DNA from: SFTJ01 sp045613305
GTDB taxonomy: Bacteria > Bacteroidota > Bacteroidia > Bacteroidales > Muribaculaceae
Length of the DNA stretch: 14,123 bases
Assembly (NCBI GenBank): GCA_045613305.1
Contig: JAZLAU010000033.1
Span: 1-14,123 of the forward strand
Reading direction: 5' to 3'
How positions within the stretch are numbered: position 1 is the stretch's first letter; each line of letters starts with the position of its first letter. This document shows positions 7,635-13,958 of this stretch, piece by piece. Made by a program: the position numbers and the translations under genes. The notes under the pieces are model-generated. The model saw nothing but the letters and a program-made list of their open reading frames with translations. It did no database searches and was not told the origin of the DNA.

Positions 7635-8876
7635 TTATTCTTCCCAAACAAGGTAAGCCGAAACGAGCCAGTGGTTCATTTTGTCGCCTTCTACAGGCAT
7701 TGCATTAGGAATGTCGATGCTTAATGTGTGTTTGCCTGCGGTGATGTTTTCAAGAGCAACTTCTTTTGGGGTCACATCGCTGCCAGGACACCAGTTTGAA
7801 CGTGAAAGGTCGGATGATGCAATAGGTTCTTCAATCATTTTTTCGGTATATCCGTTTTCGCCAATGTATGAAGAGATTCTTGGTATTAGCCACACGCCAG
7901 TGCCAGGGTTGAAGCGGCGGAATGCGGCACAGTCGTTACGCCAAGGTGTGAAACTTAGCACGGTGTTGTTGTCAACCTTAAGAATGTTGATGTTTGGCGT
8001 AAATTCATCGCCGCCGCTATGTCCGCCGTGACCAGTCACGATGTATTTTAGTCGAACGTTCTTAGCCTTTTCTGGGATGTTGAACTCTGTTACAAGTGGT
8101 TGACGCGCAAAAATGTCAGGATATTCTTGTCCTATATAATATACGGTGTTAACAAGAGGTTCCACGTGCTGCTTTACAAGTTTGTCGCAAGATATGTGGC
8201 TTTCGTCAAACACAAGTTCCATTGTTGCCAAGTAGCCTTGTTTTGTCCATGTGTCGATGAAGATGCCTACATATGCTTCGTCTTCAAGAAGAGGGTATAG
8301 GTCGGTGATGTCTTGTTCCCATTCCACACACTTTTCCCATTCTGGGATGTACACAGGGCGACGATGGCGAGATAGTGTATCCTCAGGTGAACTATAGTGG
8401 CCAACACCAAATGGAGTCATAAAGCGCATGAGCTCTACTGTTGGCAAATAATTCTTGCCTGCAACTACGCCTACTAGTTTTTCGTATTTTGTTGGGTCTA
8501 CAGCTGGGAATGTCTTTTCGCCTTTTGCAATGTTCATTAGGTTGATTGCTGATTCGCGAGGTATCACAAAGCATGAACCCGACTTGTCCCAACGGTCGCC
8601 GTTAGATGCAACTGTAACGCGAACTCTGACATCAACATTGCGCTTGTATTTAGGAACTTTGATTTTTTTGATGATGATTCGACCGTTTACTAACCGTATG
8701 GTTCCGTTGTCGTCAACATAATTGCCTATGTTGTTAGGGTCGAAGTGGATGTTTTCCTTTTCAAAAACTTTTATGCAAGCGTCGCCTTCTGCTTTATACT
8801 CTTTGTGAGATTTTGCTCCGGCTGCAAAGCTTAGTGACGCTGCTAAGGTAAAAAGTAATAGGTTTTTAAGTTTCAT
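7635..8876 (-). CDS. Secreted PNGase F-like protein (peptide-N-glycosidase F family)
   Basis: This 413-residue protein starts with a Sec signal peptide (cleavage near residue 20, AAGA). It matches the two-domain PNGase F fold: an N-terminal part to about residue 215 and a C-terminal part to the end. Compared from memory with Elizabethkingia PNGase F, catalytic Asp60 in EWDRYANVYV aligns with Asp97 in RWDKSGSCFVI. RFITPYWVG aligns with RFMTPFGVG. Glu206 in GCAEWC aligns with Glu291 in GGDEFT. RAGWCPG aligns with RSNWCPG (360-365). Glu118 in YTETW is replaced by Asp208 in FIDTW. The C231-C252 disulfide seems kept (Cys316, Cys363) around an insert of about 25 residues, while the partners of two other disulfides are missing. 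If active, it would release N-glycans from glycoproteins outside the cytoplasm. The acid change and insert mean activity or substrate may differ. It is monocistronic. Confidence 0.85.
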   Translation of the reverse strand: MKLKNLLLFTLAASLSFAAGAKSHKEYKAEGDACIKVFEKENIHFDPNNIGNYVDDNGTIRLVNGRIIIKKIKVPKYKRNVDVRVRVTVASNGDRWDKSGSCFVIPRESAINLMNIAKGEKTFPAVDPTKYEKLVGVVAGKNYLPTVELMRFMTPFGVGHYSSPEDTLSRHRRPVYIPEWEKCVEWEQDITDLYPLLEDEAYVGIFIDTWTKQGYLATMELVFDESHISCDKLVKQHVEPLVNTVYYIGQEYPDIFARQPLVTEFNIPEKAKNVRLKYIVTGHGGHSGGDEFTPNINILKVDNNTVLSFTPWRNDCAAFRRFNPGTGVWLIPRISSYIGENGYTEKMIEEPIASSDLSRSNWCPGSDVTPKEVALENITAGKHTLSIDIPNAMPVEGDKMNHWLVSAYLVWEE

Positions 8877-8925
8877 AGTTGTTGTTATGAATTTGTTTTA
8901 AATGTTATGTTTCTTTTTGTTGCCT

Positions 8926-8933
8926 CAAAGTTA
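8926..8933 (-). promoter_or_regulatory. Promoter -7 element of the PNGase F-like gene
   Basis: On the - strand this reads TAACTTTG, an exact TAnnTTTG match. No clear TTTG occurs at the -33 spacing. The predicted transcription start is near 8919, giving a leader of about 40 nt before the ATG at 8876. Confidence 0.65.
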
Positions 8934-9049
8934 CAAAAAATGTAAATAATATGAATAATCTTGTTGGATTAAAATATAAGGCTTGAGTACGATGTTTCTG
9001 TTTAATGAGGTTACTTATGTAGGAATAGATATTGAGGAGATAAAAACAA

Positions 9050-9078
9050 AAAAACCGATTGGATTTCCAATCGGTTTT
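9050..9078 (-). terminator. Rho-independent terminator of tRNA-Val
   Basis: A perfect 12-bp stem (9051-9062 with 9067-9078) closes the 4-nt loop ATTT. On the - strand it is followed by TTTGTTTTT (continuing below 9050). It begins one base after the tRNA discriminator base, so the tRNA is made as a short monocistronic transcript. Confidence 0.88.
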
Positions 9079-9079
9079 G

Positions 9080-9154
9080 TGGGCGTTGACGGATTCGAAC
9101 CGCCGACCCTCTGCTTGTAAGGCAGATGCTCTGAACCAGCTGAGCTAAACGCCC
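9080..9154 (-). tRNA. tRNA-Val, anticodon UAC
   Basis: This 75-nt gene folds into a full cloverleaf. The acceptor stem pairs GGGCGTT with AACGCCC. The D arm is GCTC/GAGC. The anticodon stem TCTGC/GCAGA holds the loop CTTACAA, giving anticodon TAC for valine GUA codons (and others by wobble). The T arm is GGCGG/CCGTC with loop TTCGAAT. The discriminator is A at 9080. CCA is not encoded (ACA follows), so it must be added after transcription. It has its own consensus promoter and terminator and is not part of a tRNA cluster in this window. Confidence 0.97.
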
Positions 9155-9173
9155 TTGTTGTTGTTTGCGAGTG

Positions 9174-9204
9174 CAAAGTTATAATATATTTTTGTACTTG
9201 CAAA
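9174..9204 (-). promoter_or_regulatory. Consensus promoter of tRNA-Val
   Basis: On the - strand, TTTG (9204-9201) is separated by 19 bases from TAACTTTG (9181-9174), matching both elements of the Bacteroidota promoter. The predicted start is near 9167, about 12 bases before the mature tRNA 5' end. The downstream bases CACTCGC are identical to those at the rRNA-type promoter at the right end of the window. Confidence 0.85.
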
Positions 9205-9259
9205 ATGTTTTTGATAAATTTTTTGCAAAAAAATATCTAAATATGTGGTTTTATAGTTG

Positions 9260-9267
9260 TATCTTTG
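9260..9267 (+). promoter_or_regulatory. Promoter -7 element of purB
   Basis: TATCTTTG matches TAnnTTTG and is followed by TA, as at the M16 protease promoter. No TTTG occurs at the -33 spacing. The start would be near 9273, giving a leader of about 85 nt. It is divergent from the tRNA-Val promoter across an A/T-rich stretch. Confidence 0.65.
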
Positions 9268-9358
9268 TAGAATGATTGGCATGCAAATGAGGTTATTTGT
9301 TTGACATCATGAAGATTAACGTAAAAATTATCAAGAAATATTAAAAATATATTTGATT

Positions 9359-10702
9359 ATGATTTTAAGCCCTTTAACTGCAGTTTCTCCAATCGATGGA
9401 CGTTATCATGGAAAGACTGAGCAATTGTGTGACTATTTTTCTGAATATGCGTTGATACGCTATCGTGTAAAAGTGGAGGTGGAATATTTCATCGCGTTGT
9501 GTGAAGTGCCGCTGCCTCAGTTGGCTGGAGTGGAAGCCGATAAGTTTGAGCCACTTCGTGACATTTATAGAAACTTTTCGGTGGAAGATGCTGCTCGCAT
9601 TAAAGAAATTGAAAGTGTTACTAACCACGACGTGAAGGCTGTGGAGTATTTCTTGAAGGAGTGCTTTGATAGAATGAACCTTGAACCATATAAGGAGTTT
9701 ATTCACTTCGGTTTGACGTCGCAAGACATTAATAACACGTCGGTGCCAATGTCGATTAAAGATGCTACTGAAGAAGTTTATATTCCTTTGTTGCAACAGG
9801 TAATCGATAAGTTGAATGAGTTTGCTGCTGATTGGCAAGAAGTTCCAATGTTGGCAAAGACTCACGGCCAACCAGCGTCGCCAACTCGTTTGGGTAAGGA
9901 GATTAAGGTGTTTGCATATCGTTTGGAAAAGCAATTGGAACAATTGAAGGCTGTTCCTATGAGTGGCAAGTTTGGCGGTGCTACAGGTAATTTTAATGCT
10001 CACTTGGTGGCATTCCCTAATTATGATTGGCGCGCTTTTGGAAAGAACTTCCTTGAAAACAAGCTGGGAATTGCGCGTGAAGAATGGACTACTCAAATCA
10101 GCAATTATGATAATTTGGGCGCCTTGTTTGACGCAATGAAGCGTATCAATACCATAATGATTGACCTCGACCGCGACATTTGGCAATATGTTTCAATGAA
10201 TTATTTCAAGCAAAAGATTAAGGCTGGTGAGGTGGGTTCTTCGGCTATGCCTCATAAGGTTAATCCTATTGATTTTGAAAATTCGGAAGGTAATTTGGGA
10301 ATTGCTAATGCCGTGTTGGAACATTTGGCGGGTAAGTTGCCTATTTCACGTCTGCAGCGCGACTTGACCGATTCAACAGTGTTGCGTAACGTGGGTGTTC
10401 CGATGGGACACATGGTTATTGCTCTTGCAAGTACGTTGAAGGGTCTTAACAAGTTGATTTTGAACGAAGACGCTATCAATGCCGACCTTGATAATATGTG
10501 GAATGTTGTGGCTGAAGCTATCCAAACAATTTTGCGTCGTGAAGGTTATGAAAAACCATATGAAACGCTAAAGGCTTTAACTAGAACAAATAGTGAGGTT
10601 AATGCTCAAAGTATTTCTGAGTTTATCGATACGTTGAACGTAGGAGAAGAAGTGAAGGCAGAGTTGAAGCGAATCACTCCTCACACTTACACAGGATATT
10701 GA
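9359..10702 (+). CDS. purB: Adenylosuccinate lyase
   Basis: This 447-residue enzyme of the fumarase/aspartase superfamily acts twice in purine synthesis: it cleaves SAICAR to AICAR and adenylosuccinate to AMP, releasing fumarate each time. The N-terminus MILSPLTAVSPIDGRY aligns with the E. coli PurB start. The substrate-binding segment TSQDINN is at residues 120-126. The general-acid histidine region is THGQPASP (His169). The family signature GSSAMPHKVNPIDFENSEGN (293-312) carries the mobile-loop catalytic serine. The C-terminus stops at TPHTYTGY, about ten residues shorter than E. coli PurB, and I see no sign of frameshift. I chose the ATG at 9359 over the in-frame TTG at 9353 because it aligns with known N-termini. 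No Shine-Dalgarno is visible, which is usual in Bacteroidota. It is monocistronic, with its own promoter and terminator. Confidence 0.97.
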   Translation: MILSPLTAVSPIDGRYHGKTEQLCDYFSEYALIRYRVKVEVEYFIALCEVPLPQLAGVEADKFEPLRDIYRNFSVEDAARIKEIESVTNHDVKAVEYFLKECFDRMNLEPYKEFIHFGLTSQDINNTSVPMSIKDATEEVYIPLLQQVIDKLNEFAADWQEVPMLAKTHGQPASPTRLGKEIKVFAYRLEKQLEQLKAVPMSGKFGGATGNFNAHLVAFPNYDWRAFGKNFLENKLGIAREEWTTQISNYDNLGALFDAMKRINTIMIDLDRDIWQYVSMNYFKQKIKAGEVGSSAMPHKVNPIDFENSEGNLGIANAVLEHLAGKLPISRLQRDLTDSTVLRNVGVPMGHMVIALASTLKGLNKLILNEDAINADLDNMWNVVAEAIQTILRREGYEKPYETLKALTRTNSEVNAQSISEFIDTLNVGEEVKAELKRITPHTYTGY

Positions 10703-10890
10703 TTTTTTTTGAAATTTTATATTGGCATTGTCGCTGAGGTGTTAAACTTTGGCGACAATGTTGTGTTTTTTGGGGTGGGGTAAGGTGCTTTTTGATGTTG
10801 TTTTTGCTTGGTTTATAGTCTATTGGGGGCAAAGAGTATGCAAAATCGCAAAATATTTGGGTGTTAATTCTTTTTTGTGAAAAATATAAT
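10703..10890. other. Intergenic stretch: purB terminator, then no recognised gene
   Basis: This is the first part of a 324-base gap. It holds the purB terminator hairpin and then a G/T-rich stretch (about 10771-10840) followed by A/T-rich sequence leading to the next promoter. I see no reading frame of note, RNA gene or repeat in the part after the hairpin. Confidence 0.6.
10726..10771 (+). terminator. Rho-independent terminator of purB
   Basis: CATTGTCGC (10726-10734) pairs perfectly with GCGACAATG (10752-10760). With several G-T wobbles the stem extends inward to 15 pairs around the loop GTTAA (10741-10745). A T-rich run, TTGTGTTTTTT, follows. It lies 23 bases after the purB stop. Confidence 0.8.
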
Positions 10891-10898
10891 TATCTTTG
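10891..10898 (+). promoter_or_regulatory. Promoter -7 element of the pseudouridine synthase gene
   Basis: TATCTTTG followed by CAAC matches TAnnTTTG. The -33 half is not clear. The predicted start near 10904 gives a leader of about 122 nt, the longest of any protein-coding unit in the window. No promoter of this type is seen before asnS, so this one may serve both genes. Confidence 0.65.
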
Positions 10899-10904
10899 CA
10901 ACTG

Positions 10905-11026
10905 AATTTAGTTTTATATGATGCGTTGTATTTAATACATCTTGATATTGATTTAACGAAATCAGAATAACCTTATTTTATACATTTTTTTTAATTGGCC
11001 GAGAGGCGATAAATATTAATTTTTTT
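10905..11026 (+). other. Long AT-rich 5' leader of the pseudouridine synthase gene
   Basis: This inferred untranslated leader contains a 13-base palindrome (10927-10939, TGTATT-T-AATACA), a small hairpin TGATTT-AACG-AAATCA (10949-10964), and GCC-GAGA-GGC (10998-11007), a short stem with a GNRA-type loop. It ends in an A/T-only stretch before the ATG. None matches a riboswitch I know. Confidence 0.35.
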
Positions 11027-12268
11027 ATGGACGAAAATACGGAAAAAAGGGTAAAGCGACCACGTATTGGTGAAAACAAAGGAGAGGCTGTGGAAAACGA
11101 ATCTCGTTATGAAGCTTTTGAATCAAGAAACAATGGTGCCGAAGATCGCGGCATGAATTCAGGCTATTCGCAAAATTACAACAGACCAAGAGGTTATGAC
11201 AACCATGGCGGATATAATCGTCAAGGCGGTTATAATCAGGGTGGTTATAATCAAGGCGGCTATGGCAATCGTCAACAAGGTGGCGGCTATGGTAATCGTC
11301 AGCAAGGTGGCGGCTACGGCAATCGTCAGCAAGGTGGTGGTTATGGTAATCGTCAGCAAGGTGGCGGCTATGGCAATCGTCAACAAGGTGGTTATGGTAA
11401 TCGTCAACAAGGTGGCTATGGCAATCGTCAACAAGGTGGTTACGGCAACCGTCAGCAAGGTGGACGCAAGCAACCTCAGCCAAAGATGCAGATGCGATTC
11501 ACTCCTCGTCCACAAAGAATTGAGTATGAAATGCCCGCAGTTGATCCAAACGAACAATTGCGTCTTAATAAGTTTATGGCAAACGCTGGTGTTTGCTCAC
11601 GTCGTGAAGCTGATGAATTGATTCAAAAAGGTTTGGTAACCGTTAATGGACAAGTGGTTACTGAATTGGGCGTAAAAATCACTCGCAGCGACGTTGTTGA
11701 ATATGATGGCAAGGTGGTTGTGGCAGAAAGCAAATGCTACATTCTTCTAAATAAGCCAAAGGATACTGTTACAACTAGCGATGATCCTAACGGCCGTAAA
11801 ACTGTGATGGACCTAGTGAAGGGTGCTTGCCAAGAACGCATTTATCCTGTTGGTCGTTTGGACCGTAATACCACTGGCGTGTTGTTGTTGACTAACGACG
11901 GCGATTTGGCTTCAAAGTTGACACATCCAATGTATGTTAAGAAGAAGATTTACCAAGTTTGGACAGACAAGCCAATTAGCGAAGAAGACATGCAGCACAT
12001 CGCTGACGGCGTGGAACTTGACGACGGTCCAATCCATGCAGATGCAATTAGCTACGTGTCTCCAACCGATCGCAAGCAAGCTGGTATAGAAATCCACTCA
12101 GGCCGCAATCGTGTGGTTCGTAGAATTTTCGAATCTTTGGGCTATCATGTTGTTAAACTTGACCGTGTGTATTTCGCTGGTTTGACTAAGAAGAATCTTC
12201 CAAGAGGACGTTGGCGTTATTTGACTCAGGAAGAGGTTAACTTCTTGAAGCAAAACTCGTTTGAATAA
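11027..12268 (+). CDS. RsuA/RluB-family ribosomal RNA pseudouridine synthase with repetitive N-terminal tail
   Basis: This 413-residue protein converts a uridine to pseudouridine, probably in 23S rRNA (RluB-like), though RsuA or RluF-type specificity cannot be excluded. Residues 1-60 are charged and polar. Residues 61-146 are a low-complexity tract of Gly, Tyr, Asn, Arg and Gln with eight copies of YGNRQQ, followed by a basic linker (to about 176). The S4 RNA-binding domain spans about 178-225 (LRLNKFMANAGVCSRREADE). The synthase domain starts near 238 and carries the catalytic motif GRLDRNTTG with Asp279. The motif SGRNRVVRRIFESLGY follows near the end. The disordered RGG/YGN-like tail is typical of Bacteroidota members and probably binds RNA. 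The next gene is asnS, 95 bases downstream. Confidence 0.93.
   Translation: MDENTEKRVKRPRIGENKGEAVENESRYEAFESRNNGAEDRGMNSGYSQNYNRPRGYDNHGGYNRQGGYNQGGYNQGGYGNRQQGGGYGNRQQGGGYGNRQQGGGYGNRQQGGGYGNRQQGGYGNRQQGGYGNRQQGGYGNRQQGGRKQPQPKMQMRFTPRPQRIEYEMPAVDPNEQLRLNKFMANAGVCSRREADELIQKGLVTVNGQVVTELGVKITRSDVVEYDGKVVVAESKCYILLNKPKDTVTTSDDPNGRKTVMDLVKGACQERIYPVGRLDRNTTGVLLLTNDGDLASKLTHPMYVKKKIYQVWTDKPISEEDMQHIADGVELDDGPIHADAISYVSPTDRKQAGIEIHSGRNRVVRRIFESLGYHVVKLDRVYFAGLTKKNLPRGRWRYLTQEEVNFLKQNSFE
11261..11464 (+). repeat. In-frame coding minisatellite, eight YGNRQQ units
   Basis: Eight tandem units begin at 11261, 11288, 11315, 11342, 11369, 11393, 11417 and 11441. The first four are 27 bases and the rest 24, the difference being one glycine codon. 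Units differ mainly by synonymous third-position changes (TAT/TAC, GGC/GGT, CAA/CAG). Unit lengths are multiples of three, so copy-number changes would keep the frame. Degenerate YNQGG units precede it from about 11210. Confidence 0.95.
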
Positions 12269-12303
12269 AGTAAGAAGATAATATTTGAACAATAAAATAG
12301 TAT

Positions 12304-12340
12304 AGTTGGGTTGCCTAATCTTGAGGCAACTCAACTTTAT
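12304..12340 (+). terminator. Hairpin between the pseudouridine synthase gene and asnS, weak terminator or attenuator
   Basis: A 13-bp stem with one G-T wobble (12304-12316 with 12324-12336) closes the loop AATCTTG. Only TTAT follows, so termination would be weak. It ends 27 bases before the asnS ATG. No TAnnTTTG promoter is visible between the hairpin and asnS. Partial readthrough or RNA processing is plausible. Confidence 0.55.
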
Positions 12341-12363
12341 GACTAAAATAGAAACATTGAAAA

Positions 12364-13767
12364 ATGGGAATTAAAAGAACTAAAATTGTTGACATATTTA
12401 CTCCTGAATTGATAGGGGATAAAGTGTGCGTTAAAGGATGGGTTCGCACTCGCCGCGGAAACAAGAATGTGCAATTTATTGCTCTTAACGACGGTTCTAC
12501 AATTAAAAACATTCAGATTGTAGTGGACCTTGAAAAGTTTGATGAAGAGCAACTTAAACTAATAACTACAGGTTCAAGTTTGTGTGTAGAGGGCGAATTG
12601 GTGGCCTCTCAAGGTAAAGGTCAGACTTGCGAAATTCAAGCCGAAAGCATTGAAATTTATGGCACAGCAAGTGTTGACGAATATCCTTTGCAGAAAAAAG
12701 GACACACAATGGAGTATTTGCGCGACATAGCACACCTGCGTGCTCGCACAAACACTTTTGGCGCTGTGTTCCGTATTCGTCACAATATGGCGATTGCTAT
12801 TCACAGATTTTTTCATGAACGTGGATTTTTCTATTTCCATACACCTATCATTACTGCCAGCGACTGTGAGGGGGCTGGTCAAATGTTCCAAGTTACCACA
12901 AAGAACCTTTACAATTTGAAAAAGGACGAAAACGGAAGCATCACTTATGATGACGACTTTTTCGGAAAACAAACAAGTTTGACGGTTTCAGGTCAGCTTG
13001 AAGGTGAACTTGCAGCTACTGCTCTTGGTTCAATTTATACTTTTGGTCCAACTTTCCGTGCCGAAAACAGTAACACTCCACGTCACTTGGCTGAATTCTG
13101 GATGATTGAGCCAGAAGTTGCTTTCAATGACATTAACGATAATATGGACCTTGCTGAAGATTTCATCAAGTATTGTATTCGTTGGGCGTTGGAAAATTGT
13201 AAGGATGACGTTCAATTCCTTAATGATATGTTCGACAAGGAACTTATTGCCCGTTTGGAAGGCGTCCTAAAGGGTAAGTTTGTTCGTTTGTCTTACACTG
13301 AAGGTATAAAGATTTTGGAAGATGCTGTAGCTAACGGTCACAAGTTTGAATTCCCAATCTATTGGGGCGTTGACCTTTCAAGCGAACACGAACGTTATTT
13401 GGTAGAACATCACTTTAAGTGCCCAGTAATCTTGACCGACTATCCAAAAGAAATCAAGGCATTCTATATGAAGATGAACGAAGATAACAAGACAGTTCGC
13501 GCTATGGATGTGTTGTTCCCAAAGATTGGTGAAATTATTGGTGGTTCTGAAAGAGAAGAAAGCTATGAAAAACTTTCTGCTCGCATCCAAGAATTGGGTA
13601 TTCCAATGAAGGACATGTGGTGGTATCTCGATACCCGTAAGTTCGGAACAGTGCCTCACAGCGGATTTGGCCTTGGTTTTGAACGATTGCTTTTGTTCGT
13701 TACAGGTATGACTAACATTCGTGATGTGATTCCATTCCCAAGAACACCAAAGAATGCAGAATTCTAA
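12364..13767 (+). CDS. asnS: Asparaginyl-tRNA synthetase
   Basis: This 467-residue class IIb synthetase charges tRNA-Asn with asparagine in the cytoplasm, using ATP. An N-terminal OB-fold anticodon-binding domain covers about residues 20-105 (VCVKGWVRTRRGNKNVQFIA). The catalytic core follows from about 130. Motif 1 lies around HTPIITASDCEGAG. Motif 2 is FRAENSNTPRHLAEFWMIEPE, starting at 231. Motif 3 is GFGLGFERLLLF, starting at 434. The insert KKDENGSITYDDDFFGKQ (186-202) and the motif-2 FRAENSNT sequence separate it from AspRS and support AsnRS. Length is normal for the family. No Shine-Dalgarno or promoter is evident just upstream, so it is probably transcribed through from the pseudouridine synthase gene. 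A terminator follows. Confidence 0.97.
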   Translation: MGIKRTKIVDIFTPELIGDKVCVKGWVRTRRGNKNVQFIALNDGSTIKNIQIVVDLEKFDEEQLKLITTGSSLCVEGELVASQGKGQTCEIQAESIEIYGTASVDEYPLQKKGHTMEYLRDIAHLRARTNTFGAVFRIRHNMAIAIHRFFHERGFFYFHTPIITASDCEGAGQMFQVTTKNLYNLKKDENGSITYDDDFFGKQTSLTVSGQLEGELAATALGSIYTFGPTFRAENSNTPRHLAEFWMIEPEVAFNDINDNMDLAEDFIKYCIRWALENCKDDVQFLNDMFDKELIARLEGVLKGKFVRLSYTEGIKILEDAVANGHKFEFPIYWGVDLSSEHERYLVEHHFKCPVILTDYPKEIKAFYMKMNEDNKTVRAMDVLFPKIGEIIGGSEREESYEKLSARIQELGIPMKDMWWYLDTRKFGTVPHSGFGLGFERLLLFVTGMTNIRDVIPFPRTPKNAEF

Positions 13768-13788
13768 TAGAAGATTATATTTTGACGG

Positions 13789-13826
13789 TAAAGGCAGCTC
13801 TAATGGGGCTGCCTTTATTATATTTA
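13789..13826 (+). terminator. Rho-independent terminator of asnS
   Basis: A 12-bp stem with one G-T wobble (13789-13800 with 13806-13817) closes the loop TAATG and is followed by TTATATTT. It starts 21 bases after the asnS stop. Confidence 0.8.
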
Positions 13827-13864
13827 TAATGTGTGGGGTGGAAAATATGGGTTTTGACAGCATT

Positions 13865-13920
13865 TTATAATGGCAAAATCTAAAAATATTAGGCAAAATA
13901 AGAAAAAAGGTTAAAAATAT
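13865..13920 (+). promoter_or_regulatory. AT-rich tract upstream of the rRNA-type promoter, possible UP element
   Basis: This 56-base tract is nearly all A and T with several A-runs, and it abuts the -33 element. Such tracts raise output of rRNA promoters in other bacteria. Here the role is inferred from composition and position only. Confidence 0.35.
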
Positions 13921-13951
13921 TTTGTCAATTCGGAAAATGGTGTTAACTTTG
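13921..13951 (+). promoter_or_regulatory. Consensus promoter, probably of an rRNA operon
   Basis: TTTG (13921-13924), 19 bases, then TAACTTTG (13944-13951) match both elements of the Bacteroidota promoter exactly. The next bases, CACTCGC, are identical to those downstream of the tRNA-Val promoter. The start is expected near 13958. Confidence 0.85.
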
Positions 13952-13958
13952 CACTCGC

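Noticed and set aside
8001..8010. GGDEF motif (residues 288-292) in the PNGase F-like protein, suggesting a diguanylate cyclase
   Set aside because: The protein is secreted, lacks other cyclase features, and this glutamate aligns with PNGase F Glu206.
9015..9203. Short frame on the - strand across tRNA-Val and its terminator
   Set aside because: It is translated tRNA sequence; the cloverleaf is complete.
9353..9358. TTG start two codons before the purB ATG
   Set aside because: The ATG at 9359 aligns with known PurB N-termini.
9374..10186. 270-codon open frame antisense to purB
   Set aside because: purB is unambiguous across this region; the antisense frame has no recognisable domain.
11261..11464. 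Regular 24-27 base repeats resembling a CRISPR array
   Set aside because: Units are directly adjacent with no unique spacers, lie in frame inside a clear gene, and vary at synonymous positions. They are a coding minisatellite.
11025..11621. Long open frames on the opposite strand and other frames across the repeat tract
   Set aside because: Their His/Asp, Thr/Ile or Val/Ala repeats are by-products of the repeated codons of the real gene.
13854..13871. TTGACA and TATAAT near the putative rrn promoter
   Set aside because: They are only six bases apart rather than 16-18, and Bacteroidota do not use this promoter type. The TTTG-N19-TAACTTTG pair downstream fits better.
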